DNA from: Rummeliibacillus stabekisii
Lineage (GTDB): Bacteria; Bacillota; Bacilli; Bacillales_A; Planococcaceae
DNA: 64,000 nucleotides
Direction of reading: 5' to 3'
Assembly (NCBI RefSeq): GCF_007988965.1
Contig: NZ_BJVD01000001.1
Location: 124,001-188,000, forward strand
Shown here: positions 28,509 to 37,323 of the stretch, in pieces
How positions within the stretch are numbered: position 1 is the stretch's first letter
How the letters are laid out: every line of letters starts with the position of its first letter
Notes under the pieces: generated by a model
Told to the model about the DNA's origin: nothing
Database searches by the model: none
Seen by the model: only the letters and a program-made list of their open reading frames with translations
Made by a program: the position numbers and the translations under genes

Positions 28509-28868
28509 TTATTTTACCAACTTCTCACTAGCTTTTTTGGGAATATCCCCTTTTTTCACTTCCTGATATGAAGTAACACCTTTATCATTTTTTACAAATA
28601 AAGATAAATAAGCATTTTTCCGAAGCTGTTTTTGTGCGGTAAATGTTAATGTTTTAGCTTTACCATCCTTATCGAAAGCGGGGAGTTTATACTCATAAGA
28701 AACATATGTTTTTCCATTATCATCTTTATCTTTTAACATCGTTCCTTCTCCAGTAATTTGAGTGTAGTATTGTTCTGCACCTAACCTATTGAAGTTAACA
28801 TTCTGAAGAATAACTAATCCGCCGACTATTATGACAATAGCTACAATAAATCCAATTAATTTTTTCAT
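28509..28868 (-). CDS. YxeA family protein
   Basis: 119 residues. One N-terminal membrane or signal segment (about 4-22) and a small domain with YYTQITGEG and YEYKLPAFDKDGKAKTLTFT, the YxeA (DUF1093) signature. B. subtilis yxeA sits in the yxdJKLM-yxeA peptide-response locus, and here too it follows the permease gene. The exact role is unknown. AGAGG site before the ATG. Confidence 0.85.
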   Translation of the reverse strand: MKKLIGFIVAIVIIVGGLVILQNVNFNRLGAEQYYTQITGEGTMLKDKDDNGKTYVSYEYKLPAFDKDGKAKTLTFTAQKQLRKNAYLSLFVKNDKGVTSYQEVKKGDIPKKASEKLVK

Positions 28869-28884
28869 GTTTTTTTCCTCTTTT

Positions 28885-30810
28885 CTATTTAATGATTATC
28901 TTGTAATAGTTCCTTACTGTTAAGAAATAATAGACAATGTAAATACATACGTATACGCCTATACAGATGCTGACAGGCATCATCAAATTTGTTTCCATTA
29001 ACTTAGATAGCATGGTTAGTGCCACGATTGAGTGTGAAATACCTGCTATTAATGGCAATGCAAAAATGAATAGGATTTGTTTTGAAATCGACCTTTTCAC
29101 TTCTTTTTTGTTTACACCAATTTTGTGTAAAATCACATAACGGTCTTTATCTAAGGTTGCCTCAGTCAGTTGTTTAAAGTAGATAATGCTTCCTGTTGCT
29201 GCAAGGAATACTAATCCTAAAAATCCTGCAATGAAAATGATTAAACCTGTTGATTCCAAACCTTGGGCATAATTTGAATAGAAACTTGAGAAATCTGCTT
29301 CCTCTGGTAACAAGTTTTCTATTTTTTTTGTTAAAACTTTGGCATTCTCGTCATTACTTAGTTTGTAAACTTCCATGTTGACGACTTTTGTTTTACCTGC
29401 AAATTTTGCGAATAGTTCATCACTAATTACAATTGTCATACCTGCTGTAGGTGTATTTAATACATTATATTTCTTCAATTTTTTAAAGGTAATATTCTCA
29501 TTTTTATTATTCACTTTTAAAGGAATTGATGCCCCTATATACTTAGGCGAGAAACTCTCTGAATAGCCGGCTTCTAATGCAGCTGCTTCATTTCCCTTTA
29601 ATGATAAAGATTCATTTCTTTTTTGTAATTTAGCTAACTGGTTAAAGGTTTTGTTGTTGATTATGCTGTATTCCATTTCGTCAGGTAAATTGTTGTTATG
29701 AAGATTTGATATATTGACATCCACTATAAATGTCGGGACCGTCTCATGATAGATAATTTTATGATCTTTCGCTCCCCAGATCTGTTCATCGATCTGCTTA
29801 GATACATTCTTATTTTTGGCGATAAACATCATGCTATTAGGATTTATTAATTCTGCATTGCTACGATTGTTATAATATAAACTGTAGGCGGCTCCCACTG
29901 CAGTTAATGTTGTTGCACTTAGTACAGCAATAATTGTTAATGTACGTGCATTTCCTTTTATTCTATACAGTAGTTGCGATGTACTAATTAAGTTAATTCC
30001 ATTCCAAAAATGTTTTTTGTTTTTTCGTAATAACTTTAATAAATAAACCGTTAATGTACTAAACAATAAATACGTGCCCAAAATAACTGTTAGTAAGATA
30101 AGAATTGGTGTTACCAAAAACCCTATCTTTTTCCATACTTCAGACATTAAGATATCTTGTAATGCAAGCCAATATCCAATGCCAACTAAGAGAACTGCAA
30201 TTAATGCGGTGGTAATAGAAGACTTTGGTTCTTTTTCGCCTTCTTGTTCTGCTTTAAACAGCTCAATTAATTTAAACCGGTAAATTAACCGATATCCGTG
30301 TATTGAAGTAATGGCAGTAATCAGAATAAATACGATAACTGTATTTACAATTGCTTGAGAAGAAATAGCTAGACTTCCAATGGCTTTAAAACCCATTACT
30401 TTCATTAAAATGATGACAAAAACCTTTGAAAGGAACAAACCAAGGATAATGCCGATCACTAAAGCGATGAGCCCCATTATAAAATTTTCGTAAAATAGCA
30501 TTCGGCCGATTTGCTTCTTGCGAACTCCAAGTAAAGAGTAGAGACCGACTTCTTTCTTACGTTTCTTCACAAAAAACGAGTTTGAATACCAAATAAATAC
30601 AGCAACAAATATAATTAGCACAATGGAAGCACCATTAAAAACTGAGCTAATTTTATCGGATGTTTCCGTTGTTTCTTGTATTGATTGGTCATACTTTAAA
30701 GAAACAAAGGTAAAGTAAATGATAATACTAAAAATCATTGATCCTATATATAAAGAATAGTTAGCAAAGTTTTTTCGTATATTCTTTCTGGCGATGCTAA
30801 ATAGCGTCAT
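28885..30810 (-). CDS. Bce/YxdM-type ABC transporter permease
   Basis: 641 residues with ten membrane helices and a long extracellular loop between helices 7 and 8 (about 300-510). Starts TLFSIARKNIRKNFANYSLY, like YxdM/VraG. ATG at 30808-30810 is chosen for the GGAGGTGG site inside the end of the ATPase gene; the stop of that gene is one base away. Paralogous to the permease at 21.6 kb but clearly diverged. Confidence 0.9.
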   Translation of the reverse strand: MTLFSIARKNIRKNFANYSLYIGSMIFSIIIYFTFVSLKYDQSIQETTETSDKISSVFNGASIVLIIFVAVFIWYSNSFFVKKRKKEVGLYSLLGVRKKQIGRMLFYENFIMGLIALVIGIILGLFLSKVFVIILMKVMGFKAIGSLAISSQAIVNTVIVFILITAITSIHGYRLIYRFKLIELFKAEQEGEKEPKSSITTALIAVLLVGIGYWLALQDILMSEVWKKIGFLVTPILILLTVILGTYLLFSTLTVYLLKLLRKNKKHFWNGINLISTSQLLYRIKGNARTLTIIAVLSATTLTAVGAAYSLYYNNRSNAELINPNSMMFIAKNKNVSKQIDEQIWGAKDHKIIYHETVPTFIVDVNISNLHNNNLPDEMEYSIINNKTFNQLAKLQKRNESLSLKGNEAAALEAGYSESFSPKYIGASIPLKVNNKNENITFKKLKKYNVLNTPTAGMTIVISDELFAKFAGKTKVVNMEVYKLSNDENAKVLTKKIENLLPEEADFSSFYSNYAQGLESTGLIIFIAGFLGLVFLAATGSIIYFKQLTEATLDKDRYVILHKIGVNKKEVKRSISKQILFIFALPLIAGISHSIVALTMLSKLMETNLMMPVSICIGVYVCIYIVYYFLTVRNYYKIIIK

Positions 30811-30811
30811 T

Positions 30812-31567
30812 TTATTGTCCACCTCCAAGAGAAGCAAGGACATTTAGTATTTTTTGAAAGAATTCTTCACGGGAAAGTTGCATTTTTTGAATTTCCGCAT
30901 AGATTCCTCCATCTTTGATAAATAAAATACGTTTACAAAAGCTTGCTGCGAAGGCATCATGTGTGACCATCATTATGGTTGAATGATTTTGCTCATTAAG
31001 TACTGTTAAACTTTCCAATAAATCAGTAGCAGATTTGGAATCCAAGGCCCCTGTTGGCTCATCCGCCAAAATAAGACTTGGTTTTGTCACCATCGCTCTT
31101 GAAGCGGCTGTTCTCTGCTTTTGCCCGCCAGAGATTTGATATGGATATTTATCAAGTATTCCTTGAATACCAAATGTTTCGGCTATTTCTTTTACACGTG
31201 TTTCTATTACATTTGGAGATACTTTGGACAATGCTAGAGGCAATAAGATATTTTCCCTTACTGTTAAAGTATCTAGTAAATTATAATCTTGAAAAATAAA
31301 ACCAAGGTTATTACGGCGAAAATCTGATAACTGCTCTTCCTTCATGGTTACAATATTTTGACCAGCTATGATTACTTCACCTGAAGAGGGAGTATCAATA
31401 GTAGAAAATATATTAAGTAATGTAGATTTTCCTGCACCTGAAGGACCCATGATACCAATAAATTCACCTTCGTTTATTTTAAAGTCAATATCCTCCAATG
31501 CTTTATATTGATTTCCTTTTGTCCCATACACTTTTTGAACATTTTTTGCGGATAAGATGGTTTTCAT
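30812..31567 (-). CDS. Bce/YxdL-type ABC transporter ATPase
   Basis: 251 residues: Walker [24 protein letters not shown], signature ISGGQKQR (Ile replaces Leu), Walker [17 protein letters not shown]. First gene of ATPase-permease-yxeA. AAAGGAGGA before the ATG. The upstream region to 31837 has no other gene and carries one copy of a 26-bp dispersed repeat. Confidence 0.92.
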   Translation of the reverse strand: MKTILSAKNVQKVYGTKGNQYKALEDIDFKINEGEFIGIMGPSGAGKSTLLNIFSTIDTPSSGEVIIAGQNIVTMKEEQLSDFRRNNLGFIFQDYNLLDTLTVRENILLPLALSKVSPNVIETRVKEIAETFGIQGILDKYPYQISGGQKQRTAASRAMVTKPSLILADEPTGALDSKSATDLLESLTVLNEQNHSTIMMVTHDAFAASFCKRILFIKDGGIYAEIQKMQLSREEFFQKILNVLASLGGGQ

Positions 31568-31768
31568 TGAAATGTCCTCCTTTAATGACTACATTTCAGA
31601 TTATATTGGACCGACCTTACACTGTTTTAATCTAAACCTTACATAAACCTTAAATATAGAGAAATCATCAAGAATGAAGTTAAAAAGTTGTAATTTCAAA
31701 TGTAGTTTCGTAGAAACTCATTGTAAAATATCATAATGTTTCTTGTTGTGGATTTTTGATTTATTAAT

Positions 31769-31794
31769 ATAGACTAACGAGGTATATAAATTTA
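31769..31794. repeat. 26-bp dispersed repeat, copy 1
   Basis: Core ATAGACTAACGAGGTATATA followed by AATTTA. Near-identical copies lie at 36803-36828 and 51441-51466, all intergenic and in the same orientation. Confidence 0.6.
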
Positions 31795-31810
31795 GAATAT
31801 AACGATAAAT

Positions 31811-31846
31811 AAAAAGAGATGGCTGAATGCCCATCCCTTATTTTTT
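31811..31846 (-). terminator. Terminator of the DinB gene
   Basis: GAGATGGC and GCCCATCCC pair imperfectly around a short loop, with A-run and T-run on the two sides; it overlaps the stop of the DinB family gene. Confidence 0.55.
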
Positions 31847-32308
31847 GTGTAAGATTTCTTTTATTTGATTGAAGTGATGCTGATCATGTTCTCCAAGACC
31901 TTCAAAGTAGTCATATAAATTTAGCGTTGTTTGTCCAATAGTTATCTCTTCTTTCCAACGAATATCTGGAATTCCCTCTATTTTTTGAAGAAGTTCACTT
32001 CTTACTAAAATAAAGTCGGTTATAATTACCTTTTTTTCTTGTTCTCTAGCATTACGAGCAGATGTAGCATTTAATGTTTTTACATCAGGCCCTATTGGAA
32101 GTTCCTGAACTGAAAATAGGTAAGGTAAACGGTTATTTATGACAAATTCATCCCAAGGAATTAAATGTCCAATGATTTCAGCTACAGTCCATTTCCCTTC
32201 TTCTATTTTCCTCCTCCATTGCTCTTCTCTTAAATTATTCAATGATCGCACAAATTCTATAGCATATTGATGATGTTTAATTATCTTATTTCGTCCATTT
32301 ATATTCAT
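31838..32308 (-). CDS. DinB family protein (YfiT-like putative metal-dependent hydrolase)
   Basis: 156 residues, four-helix DinB_2 fold. Likely metal histidines are in EIIGHLIPWDEF and in GEHDQHHFNQI near the C-terminus. Many relatives use bacillithiol or similar thiols, but no substrate can be read here. Single gene with its own terminator. Confidence 0.82.
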   Translation of the reverse strand: MNINGRNKIIKHHQYAIEFVRSLNNLREEQWRRKIEEGKWTVAEIIGHLIPWDEFVINNRLPYLFSVQELPIGPDVKTLNATSARNAREQEKKVIITDFILVRSELLQKIEGIPDIRWKEEITIGQTTLNLYDYFEGLGEHDQHHFNQIKEILHKK

Positions 32309-32429
32309 ATAATCGTCTCTCTTCTTATATTATTTACTATGTAAGGTTCCAAACAAATAGAGTGGTTTTCCAAATGAATTAGCTATAGTTTATCATCCTT
32401 AATAATTATTTTCTGTATCAAGATAAAAT

Positions 32430-32463
32430 AAAGCCCCTCAGCTAATTGCTGAGAGGTTTTATA
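32430..32463 (-). terminator. Terminator of the methionine uptake operon
   Basis: AGCCCCTCAGC and GCTGAGAGGTTTT form a strong stem with a five-base loop directly after the M20 gene. Confidence 0.85.
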
Positions 32464-32466
32464 GTT

Positions 32467-33669
32467 TTATTCTGCTTCGTCTGCTTTTTTCTGGTTAAAT
32501 TCAGTTTTGATCGCATCTAACAAGTCAGGTTCAGTTATTAAGCGCAAAGCAGTAAGAGCAAGTGCTTTAGCACCTTTAATTAACGCTTCATCACCCTTTT
32601 CAGATTTTGCAGCTTCTCTAAATGCAATCGTGTGAGGTACAAGATCATCTGGACCAATTTTAATATATGGATGTATAGTAGGGACTACCTGGCTGATATT
32701 ACCTGCATCTGTAGAGCCGATTCCATCACGTCCGCCAGCAACCTTCTCCCCTAACTCTTCTATTATGTCTTTAAACACTGCATTGAATGTATCATTAAGC
32801 AACAGATTATCTACTTCATTTTGGAAGGCAATAATATTAAGTTTTGTCCCAGTTGCGAGTGCTGCTCCTTCAGCGATAGCTTTTACTCGTTTGGTTACTT
32901 CGTTCAAACCTTTTCTTGTTGCTGCTCGAATAAAGAATCTAGCTTTTGCATATTCAGGCACAATATTCGGTGCATCTCCTCCATGTGTAATAATGCCGTG
33001 TATACGAACATCGCTTGTCACATGTTGGCGTAAGGCATTAATGCCATTAAACAATTGAATAACAGCATCCAGTGCATTGATACCTTTTTCAGGGGTTGCT
33101 GCTGCATGCGCCGCTGCGCCGATAAACTCGAAATCGAGCGGATCTACTGCAAGCGAAGGCGATGTTAGATTGGTTACACCTTGGGGATGAATCATCATTG
33201 CCGCATCGATTCCCTCTACTAATCCGTGTTTCACAAAGCTACCTTTCGCGCTTCCATTTGGTCCTCCCTCTTCAGCAGGTGTACCAAAGACAACCGCTTC
33301 TCCACCAACTTCATCCATCACTTTGCTTAAACTGATAGCAGCAGCAACACTCATGGTTCCAATAATATTATGCCCACATGCATGACCGATTCCAGGAAGA
33401 GCATCATATTCAGCTAAAAAAGCAATTGATGGACCTGGTTTAGTAGATTTATAGCGAGCAACAAATGCTGTTTTGTGACCAGCCACATCCCTCTCTACTG
33501 CAAAACCTTCTTCTTGGAGAAGGTTTGTTAATTCTTCAGAAGCAAAAAATTCCTCATTTCCGATCTCTGGTTTATTATGAATCTTGTGGCTTGTTTCAAT
33601 ATACCTTCCTTGATTAACATCAACATTGGTTGTTATTGCCTCACTTAAATGTGTAAGTACTTGTGTCAT
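32467..33669 (-). CDS. M20 family amidohydrolase
   Basis: 400 residues. Zinc-binding and catalytic motifs of the M20D/HippO-AbgB group: SHKIHNKPEIGNEE, YDALPGIGHACGHNIIG, GTPAEEGGPNGSAKG, GAAAHAAATPEKGINALDA, then DAGNISQVVPTIHPYIKIG. Such enzymes remove an acyl or aromatic group from an amino acid. It is the fourth gene behind the SAM riboswitches and follows metQ by 45 nt, so its substrate is probably a methionine derivative such as an N-acyl-methionine; this is inference. AGGAGGA precedes the ATG. Confidence 0.88.
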   Translation of the reverse strand: MTQVLTHLSEAITTNVDVNQGRYIETSHKIHNKPEIGNEEFFASEELTNLLQEEGFAVERDVAGHKTAFVARYKSTKPGPSIAFLAEYDALPGIGHACGHNIIGTMSVAAAISLSKVMDEVGGEAVVFGTPAEEGGPNGSAKGSFVKHGLVEGIDAAMMIHPQGVTNLTSPSLAVDPLDFEFIGAAAHAAATPEKGINALDAVIQLFNGINALRQHVTSDVRIHGIITHGGDAPNIVPEYAKARFFIRAATRKGLNEVTKRVKAIAEGAALATGTKLNIIAFQNEVDNLLLNDTFNAVFKDIIEELGEKVAGGRDGIGSTDAGNISQVVPTIHPYIKIGPDDLVPHTIAFREAAKSEKGDEALIKGAKALALTALRLITEPDLLDAIKTEFNQKKADEAE

Positions 33670-33714
33670 ATTAGATCCTCCTCATATTTTATTAAACTTT
33701 TAGCAACAATCTTT

Positions 33715-34557
33715 CTACCAACCTATCTTCTTCAATGGTACAAATGTTGGGATCAGTGTGCCGCCATATTCTTTATTGATAAATTTCGCTGTATCTTCCT
33801 CTTGGTATAGCTCTGCAATTCGTTTTAAGGTTTTGTTGTTTTTATCTTTGTCATTCACTGCGATAATGTTCAGGTAATCAATTGCTGTCTCGCTCTCATG
33901 GAAAATTGAATCTTTGATTGGATTAAGACTTGCATCTCGGGCAATACCGTTATTAATAACGCCTGCATCCACATCTTCTAATGCTCTCGGTATTTGAGCA
34001 GGAGCAGTAGGAATAAGTTCAATATTTTTAGGGTTTTCAATGACACTATCTTTAATAGAACCTAAGCCATCATAACCATCCACTAATTTTATAAGGCCAG
34101 CCTGCTGTAGTAATAAAAGGGCTCTCCCTTGATTTGAAACATCATTTGGCAAAGCAATCTTTGCACCTTTTTTGATATCTTTAATGTCCTTCAATTTGTT
34201 TGAGTAAACAGCCATAGGTGCTAAACATGTTGTAGCAATTGGAACAAGTTTAAGATTATGTTCTTTAATAAATTGGTCAAAATAAGCAACAGTTTGGAAT
34301 GAATTGGCATCCAACTCACCATCTGCTAACGCTGTATTTGGAAGTACGTAATCATTAAAAGATACAAGCTTAATTTTGATTCCTTCTTTAGCTGCTTTTT
34401 TCGCTACATAATCCCAAATTTGCGTATCTGTCCCCGTAATGCCGATTTTATATGTTTTTGATTTTCCATCTGCCTCCTTACCGCTGGATTCGCTTGAACA
34501 GGCTGCCGTAAAAATAACTAGTGACAGCACCAGAATGGATAGTAAACATTTTTTCAT
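33715..34557 (-). CDS. metQ: Methionine-binding lipoprotein MetQ
   Basis: 280 residues. Lipobox TAAC (cysteine at residue 20) and the NlpA/MetQ fold (YKIGITGTDTQIWDYVAKKA; LKLVPIATTCLAPMAVYS; ALPNDVSNQGRALLLLQ; GGTLIPTFVPLKK). Delivers methionine to MetNI from outside the membrane. GGAGG before the ATG. Third gene behind metN and metI. Confidence 0.93.
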   Translation of the reverse strand: MKKCLLSILVLSLVIFTAACSSESSGKEADGKSKTYKIGITGTDTQIWDYVAKKAAKEGIKIKLVSFNDYVLPNTALADGELDANSFQTVAYFDQFIKEHNLKLVPIATTCLAPMAVYSNKLKDIKDIKKGAKIALPNDVSNQGRALLLLQQAGLIKLVDGYDGLGSIKDSVIENPKNIELIPTAPAQIPRALEDVDAGVINNGIARDASLNPIKDSIFHESETAIDYLNIIAVNDKDKNNKTLKRIAELYQEEDTAKFINKEYGGTLIPTFVPLKKIGW

Positions 34558-34575
34558 TTTAATTTCCTCCTTAGA

Positions 34576-35226
34576 TTAACCTCTTCTTATTTTTTTCGAT
34601 AAAATGTTGCCAAATGACTGTAGCCCCTGAACCAAAACAATTAGTATGGCTACGGTAATTAGCATGGTGGTCGTATCAAAACGTTGATAGCCGAACGTTA
34701 TGGCTAAGTCGCCAATACCACCGCCGCCTACGGTTCCTGCCATTGCCGATGCTCCAATCAGACCAATTGTCGCGATGGTAAAATTCACAATAAGTGAACT
34801 AAGAGCCTCAGGCAGTAAAAACCTGAAAATTGTCTGAAATGGAGTAGCCCCCATAGCATCTGCCGCCTCTAAAACACCTTTATCAACCTCTAGTAGCGAG
34901 CTTTCAACTAATCGAGCAATGTAAGGGCCTGCGTAGAAGACTAGTGGAACAATAGCTGCAGATGTTCCAATAGATGTTCCGACAATGAGCCGGGTAACTG
35001 GGATGATGGCTACGAGCAAAATAATAAAGGGCACAGATCGGAAAACATTGATCACTGCATTTAAAACCGTGAATACTGGAAGATTCTCAATGATCTGTCC
35101 TTTACGAGTGACAAATAACAGGATGCCTAGCGGAAGGCCGATAATGATTGAAAAGATAAATGAAAAACCAACCATTTGAATAGTTTGAATGAGCGCTTCA
35201 ATGATTTGTTCAGAATTAACTAGCAT
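34576..35226 (-). CDS. metI: Methionine ABC transporter permease MetI
   Basis: 216 residues, five membrane helices, with the EAA coupling loop (EAADAMGATPFQTIFRFLLPEALSSL split across about 125-150) typical of MetI/MetP. Its ATG overlaps the end of metN by 11 nt, so translation is coupled. Confidence 0.93.
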   Translation of the reverse strand: MLVNSEQIIEALIQTIQMVGFSFIFSIIIGLPLGILLFVTRKGQIIENLPVFTVLNAVINVFRSVPFIILLVAIIPVTRLIVGTSIGTSAAIVPLVFYAGPYIARLVESSLLEVDKGVLEAADAMGATPFQTIFRFLLPEALSSLIVNFTIATIGLIGASAMAGTVGGGGIGDLAITFGYQRFDTTTMLITVAILIVLVQGLQSFGNILSKKIRRG

Positions 35227-36247
35227 GTGCTATCACTTCCTTGTAAAGAATTTGTTGAGCTTGCATATATGATAATGCTCGTTTCACTTCCGTATCGGCT
35301 CCTTGGATTTCAACAATCAGTTTGCCAAAAGGAATACCTTGCAGTTCGGTAATATTGCCGAATAGCACATTGATTTCCACATCGAGAATTTTAGATAACT
35401 GTGATAAAAAAGGACTTCCTGTAGACTCGCCGACAAACGTAATATGGAAAATATGATTTAGTGCTTGCTTGCGTTCCATCATATTGAGTATTGATGGTGG
35501 AATTTGATCATGCATTACGGTACTAACAAAGTTTTGAGCAGTGTTAGTTTTCGGCGCGGAAAAGATATCAAATACTGTTCCTTCTTCTATCACTTTCCCC
35601 GCTTCCATCACTGCCACTCTGTCGCATATTTCTCGAATGACAGCCATTTCATGCGTGATCATTAAAATCGTAATCCCATACTCTTTGTTAATCTTCTTCA
35701 AGAGTTCCAATATGGAACCAGTTGTCTGTGGATCTAGAGCAGAGGTCGCTTCATCACAAAGTAGAATTGAAGGCTGTGTTGCTAAAGCGCGCGCTATGCC
35801 TACGCGTTGTTTTTGGCCGCCGGATAGTTGATCAGGATAGACTTGAGCTTTGTCACCTAAACCAACGAATTCAAGTAATTCTGAAACCCTTTGTTTGATT
35901 TGATCCTTAGGAACTTTACTTAAAATGAGCGGCATGGCTACATTTGCATATACTGTTTTGGAATTGAGCAAATTAAAGTGTTGAAATACCATACCAATGC
36001 TTTTCTTTACTTCGCGAATTCGTTTTTTGCTAATGGTTGTTAAGTCATGACCGTCTACTATGACTTTTCCGGAAGTAGGTTTTTCTAGTGAATTTACACA
36101 ACGAATTAAGGAGCTTTTTCCTGCACCACTGAAGCCGACTACGCCAAATATTTCACCTTTATTAACTTTTAAATTAATCGAATTTAATGCTCGTATCTCC
36201 TTTCCTCCGCTGTTATACACTTTAGAAACATTTTGGAATTCTATCAT
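35216..36247 (-). CDS. metN: Methionine ABC transporter ATPase MetN
   Basis: 343 residues. Walker A GFSGAGKSS, MVFQHFNLL, signature LSGGQKQR, Walker B ILLCDEATSALDP, ITHE switch. The C-terminal NIL (ACT-like) domain (about 265-343) binds methionine and inhibits transport in this family. AAGGAGATTGAACGG before the ATG. First gene of the operon, 28 nt after the proximal riboswitch terminator. Confidence 0.94.
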   Translation of the reverse strand: MIEFQNVSKVYNSGGKEIRALNSINLKVNKGEIFGVVGFSGAGKSSLIRCVNSLEKPTSGKVIVDGHDLTTISKKRIREVKKSIGMVFQHFNLLNSKTVYANVAMPLILSKVPKDQIKQRVSELLEFVGLGDKAQVYPDQLSGGQKQRVGIARALATQPSILLCDEATSALDPQTTGSILELLKKINKEYGITILMITHEMAVIREICDRVAVMEAGKVIEEGTVFDIFSAPKTNTAQNFVSTVMHDQIPPSILNMMERKQALNHIFHITFVGESTGSPFLSQLSKILDVEINVLFGNITELQGIPFGKLIVEIQGADTEVKRALSYMQAQQILYKEVIAHAS

Positions 36248-36274
36248 CCGTTCAATCTCCTTCCGATTTTTTCA

Positions 36275-36447
36275 ACAAAAAAGTCCTTCTCCATGGAAGA
36301 AGAAGGACAGTAAGACATATGACTTCATATGTACAGAAACGTCTTCTTATCTTCCAAGCTAAATCGCTTGCTGGAATTGGCACGGTGCAAAAATGTCCGC
36401 TGCCGAGGTTTCAAAGGGCCAGTCCCTCCACCTCTCTTGATAAGAGC
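36275..36447 (-). promoter_or_regulatory. SAM-I riboswitch (S-box), proximal copy, with terminator
   Basis: Minus strand. The conserved S-box core runs from CTTATCAAGAGAGGTGGAGG through GACTGGCCCTTTGAAACC, CGGCAGC and GTGCCAATTCCAGCAAG. The 3' end is a terminator stem GTCCTTCT / AGAAGGAC with a T-run (about 36276-36309). High SAM should terminate metN transcription. Twin of 36521-36692. Confidence 0.93.
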
Positions 36448-36520
36448 AATATTTAATTAAGTATAAGTGGTACATCTGCTAAACTGTGTTTTTAATTCCC
36501 CCTTTCAAATTAATTTTGCC

Positions 36521-36692
36521 ATAAAAAAATCCTTCTCCATGGAAGAAGAAGGACACAAAGACATATGGCTTCATATGTACAAATACGTGTTCTTATCTTC
36601 CAAGCTTAATCGCTTGCTGGAATTGGCACGGTGCATATGTCCGTTGCCGAAGCTTCACAGGGCCAGTCCCTCCGCTTCTCTGGATAAGAAAA
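36521..36692 (-). promoter_or_regulatory. SAM-I riboswitch (S-box), distal copy, with terminator
   Basis: Second complete S-box with the same core (GGAGGGACTGGCCCTGTGAA, CGGCAAC, GTGCCAATTCCAGCAAG) and its own terminator at about 36523-36556. It is very similar to the proximal copy, including the terminator and the GAAGATAAGAA segment, so it looks like a tandem duplication. Confidence 0.93.
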
Positions 36693-36713
36693 ATGATTAT
36701 TTGATTGATTTTT

Positions 36714-36742
36714 ACTATACATGGTCATTTTTGAATTGTCAA
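36714..36742 (-). promoter_or_regulatory. Promoter of the riboswitch-metN transcript
   Basis: TTGACA (36737-36742) and TATAGT (36714-36719) on the minus strand with a 17-nt spacer, just upstream of the distal S-box. I saw no comparable promoter between the two riboswitches. Confidence 0.8.
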
Positions 36743-36802
36743 TATAAAATAATATTTTAAAAGATTTTTATTTTTCTTATTGCTGTTTCTTTTATTATTT
36801 AC

Positions 36803-36828
36803 ATAGACTAACGAGGTTTATATATTTA
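36803..36828. repeat. 26-bp dispersed repeat, copy 2
   Basis: ATAGACTAACGAGGTTTATA followed by TATTTA; differs from copy 1 at few positions. Confidence 0.6.
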
Positions 36829-36931
36829 TTATTTTTATCTATTTTCAATGATTATTTATCTAATAAACATTATATATTTTAGAAAATTTTGATAAAATGT
36901 TATTACCCATATTTTACAAAGGAGTAATTAT

Positions 36932-37192
36932 ATGAAAAAAATACTGACTGTTTTTTTGCTTGTAAGCTTTGTATTTCTTCTTAACTTTCTTATTTTAGGT
37001 CCTACTCGTACCTTGCTACCTTATTGGACTTCTTTCTTTATCATTTGTTTAGTCATTACCTTATTTAATTTCTTCCGATCAATGAATAAAAATTTTACAG
37101 TAACATTAATTTTTATGGGTGTTGCATTGGGTTGTTTAGGTTTATGTTTATTTTCTTTTTTGATTACTAGTGGATATGAAATTTACAAATAA
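36932..37192 (+). CDS. Small hypothetical membrane protein
   Basis: 86 residues with three hydrophobic helices (about 4-22, 32-48, 57-80) and few charges. AAAGGAG six to eight bases before the ATG, and a strong terminator after. No family recognised. Confidence 0.6.
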   Translation: MKKILTVFLLVSFVFLLNFLILGPTRTLLPYWTSFFIICLVITLFNFFRSMNKNFTVTLIFMGVALGCLGLCLFSFLITSGYEIYK

Positions 37193-37216
37193 AAGAGGAA
37201 AAATACTCTTTCCAAT

Positions 37217-37267
37217 TTAAAAGCCGATGAAATTTTACAGCTAAGTAGAATTTCATCGGCTTTTATA
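37217..37267. terminator. Terminator after the small membrane protein
   Basis: AAAAGCCGATGAAATT and AATTTCATCGGCTTTT are perfect arms around a 16-nt loop. Confidence 0.85.
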
Positions 37268-37323
37268 GATAGTTTATAGTAAATAAAGTACAAGAAAGAG
37301 ACTTTAGTAGTTTCGTTTATTAA

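Noticed and set aside
21608-31567. Simple tandem duplication of one Bce operon
   Set aside because: Gene order differs (regulator-kinase-ATPase-permease against ATPase-permease-yxeA, then regulator-kinase) and the proteins are clearly diverged, so the two modules are not a recent duplicate even though a repeat bounds the first.
36467-36760. 97-codon plus-strand frame
   Set aside because: It is the antisense of the distal SAM riboswitch.
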